NCBI GenBank assembly: GCA_030715195.1
Contig: JAUYVI010000006.1
Coordinates: forward strand, 248,001 to 312,000
DNA: 64,000 nt
Source of the DNA: Dongia sedimenti
Lineage (GTDB): Bacteria > Pseudomonadota > Alphaproteobacteria > Dongiales > Dongiaceae
Direction of reading: 5' to 3'
Of this stretch, positions 63,047-64,000 are shown piece by piece. A program made the translations under genes and the position numbers. Below the pieces are notes generated by a model. It saw nothing but the letters and a program-made list of their open reading frames with translations. It ran no database searches and was not told the DNA's origin. Every line of letters starts with the position of its first letter. The first letter of the stretch is position 1.

Positions 63047-63122
63047 TTCCTTTCGGAAAATCCGGTGAATTGCGTTTGACAGAAAATATGTCCGATGCAA
63101 TATTTATTTTCCGATAGTAAAA
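63047..63122 (+). promoter_or_regulatory. promoter and two operator-like sites of the binding-protein gene
   Basis: A near-consensus promoter is present: TTGACA (63076-63081), a 17-base spacer, and AATATT (63099-63104). Upstream is TTCC-TTTC-GGAA (63047-63058) and directly downstream of the -10 box is TTTTCC-GATA-GTAAAA (63107-63122), an imperfect palindrome of the same TTTCC-N4-GGAAA form as at 61451. A site over the transcription start is what a repressor would use. Confidence 0.65.
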
Positions 63123-63226
63123 ATCTTCACACTGTCGGTCCGCGCGCTCCGTATCGCGGCGCGTGGCTCACGGCAGGAAGAACCGGGTCCGGCCTCGACC
63201 GGCCCGCTCAACAGGGAGTGTGCAAC

Positions 63227-64000
63227 ATGAAGAACAGATTGGCGTCCTTGATCGCCTCCGCCGCGCTGACCGCGGTGGTGGCGTTTTCCGCAAGCGCCCG
63301 CGCGGAGGAACTGCGCATCCTCACGTGGGAGGGCTATGCGGACGATCAGTGGGTGAAGGAGTTCGAGAAGCAGACCGGCGCGACCGTCAAGATCTCCTAT
63401 ACGGGCAGCGTGGACGAGATTTTCGCCAAGATGGAAGGCTCCAAGGGCGCGGACTTCGACGTGGTCGCGATCGAGACCTCTTCCTACAAGCGGCTCTATG
63501 AGCAGAAGCTGATCCAGCCGCTGGATCTGGCGAAGCTGCCGAACTACAAGAATCTCAGCGACGTCTTCCAGCATATCGACTCCATCCAGTTCGACGGCAA
63601 GCCCTATGCGGCGCCTTACGCCTGGGGCTCGCTGCCGCTGATCTATGACAAGAAGGCGTTCCCGACGCCGCCCGACAGCTGGGCCGTGCTTTGGGACCCG
63701 CAATATGCCGGTCATGTCCTGGCGATGGACGACGCCAACAACGAGATCTCGACCGCCGCCATGGTTCTGGGCTTCAAGAATCCCTTCAACCTCAGCGATG
63801 CGGAGTTCGCCGCGGTCAAGAAGAAGCTGCTGGAGCAGAAGGCCAATGTGCTCAGCTACTATGCCGGCTTCGACGACGGCATCAGCATCTTCGCGCAGAA
63901 CGACGTCTCGCTGATGTTCTCCATGGGCGAGCCGCAGGTCGGCATGCTGCAGAAGAAGGGCGTCGATGCGGCGATGACCATCCCGAAGGAAGGCGCCATC
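63227..64000 (+). CDS. ABC substrate-binding protein, spermidine/putrescine type, C-terminus off window
   Basis: 258 residues visible. ATG 63227 has CAGGGAG upstream. A Sec signal (LIASAALTAVVAFSASARA) is followed by EELRILTWEGYADDQWVKEF, the family's first strand, then KGADFDVVAIETSSYKRLYE and YAAPYAWGSLPLIYDKKAFP. The rest of the gene and presumably its ATPase and permeases lie beyond the edge. With the aminotransferase, two dehydrogenases and the XRE-cupin regulator it forms an uptake-and-processing locus. It is the third binding protein of this type in the window. Confidence 0.9.
   Translation, partial: MKNRLASLIASAALTAVVAFSASARAEELRILTWEGYADDQWVKEFEKQTGATVKISYTGSVDEIFAKMEGSKGADFDVVAIETSSYKRLYEQKLIQPLDLAKLPNYKNLSDVFQHIDSIQFDGKPYAAPYAWGSLPLIYDKKAFPTPPDSWAVLWDPQYAGHVLAMDDANNEISTAAMVLGFKNPFNLSDAEFAAVKKKLLEQKANVLSYYAGFDDGISIFAQNDVSLMFSMGEPQVGMLQKKGVDAAMTIPKEGAI

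Noticed and set aside
1-64000. CRISPR array, tRNA, rRNA, IS element or prophage
   Set aside because: No regularly spaced identical repeats, cloverleaf sequences, transposase or phage genes were found by reading both strands.

Overview
This 64 kb window is GC-rich (roughly two thirds G+C by eye), densely packed and mostly metabolic. The gene set (heterotetrameric sarcosine oxidase soxBDAG, a three-domain dimethylglycine/sarcosine dehydrogenase, TctABC transport, a CreA-type secreted protein, many Tat signals, a rhizobial-style GTCATCCCCGGG repeat) points to a soil or plant-associated alphaproteobacterium, probably Rhodospirillales or Hyphomicrobiales. No rRNA, tRNA, IS element, phage gene or CRISPR array was seen.

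Layout. 1-7758: a putative polyol/sugar-phosphate catabolic locus. A sn-glycerol-1-phosphate-dehydrogenase-like enzyme (cut by the window edge), an FGGY kinase, a class II aldolase and a DeoR repressor are read leftward. A divergent polyamine-type ABC importer (binding protein, ATPase, two permeases) is read rightward. 7777-13747: an HTH/receiver-like/GAF regulator, a GMC oxidoreductase, an OmpR-type regulator lacking the phospho-acceptor Asp, a THUMP RNA methyltransferase and an HpcH/HpaI aldolase. 13818-24297: one-carbon/methylamine metabolism, with a DMGDH-like enzyme, tandem lipocalin-like genes, a ~600 bp region with a diverged tandem repeat, soxBDAG, and an orphan PotF-like binding protein divergent from sox. 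24343-26381: an OsmC protein, an HtrA-like protease and a KGG stress protein with a strong terminator.

26399-33007: a sugar ABC importer (two permeases and a Tat-exported binding protein leftward; MalK/UgpC-type ATPase rightward) with a FucU-type mutarotase and a ribokinase-like kinase. 33015-38915: a small lipoprotein, GNAT, dienelactone hydrolase, and zwf-gnd opposite an SMP-30 lactonase, a possible oxidative pentose-phosphate set in which the lactonase could replace Pgl. 39036-42030: tctCBA. 42152-48034: serine hydrolase, AraC regulator, NmrA-like protein, EamA exporter, LysR regulator and a DUF3108 protein. 48403-53830: an unusual carbamoyltransferase that keeps the carbamoyl-phosphate site but not the aspartate site, a GNAT, creA, a YdeP-type molybdopterin oxidoreductase, and a single-domain receiver. 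53931-58061: two msrA/msrB pairs (one cytosolic with a zinc-less MsrB, one exported with a zinc-type MsrB) flanking a cbpA-cbpM chaperone pair. 58205-59065: a second, Tat-exported dienelactone hydrolase.

59096-64000: the locus I regard as most likely to be an undescribed system. It contains an aldo/keto reductase, a DegT-type PLP aminotransferase, an XRE-cupin regulator, an SDR dehydrogenase and a polyamine-type binding protein that runs off the end. A palindrome with the form TTTCC-N4-GGAAA lies before the regulator gene, and two related sites bracket a good promoter before the binding-protein gene, suggesting one regulon for uptake and redox/amino-transfer processing of an unknown polyol, amino sugar or aminocyclitol. 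All functions come from reading the sequence; no database search was run.
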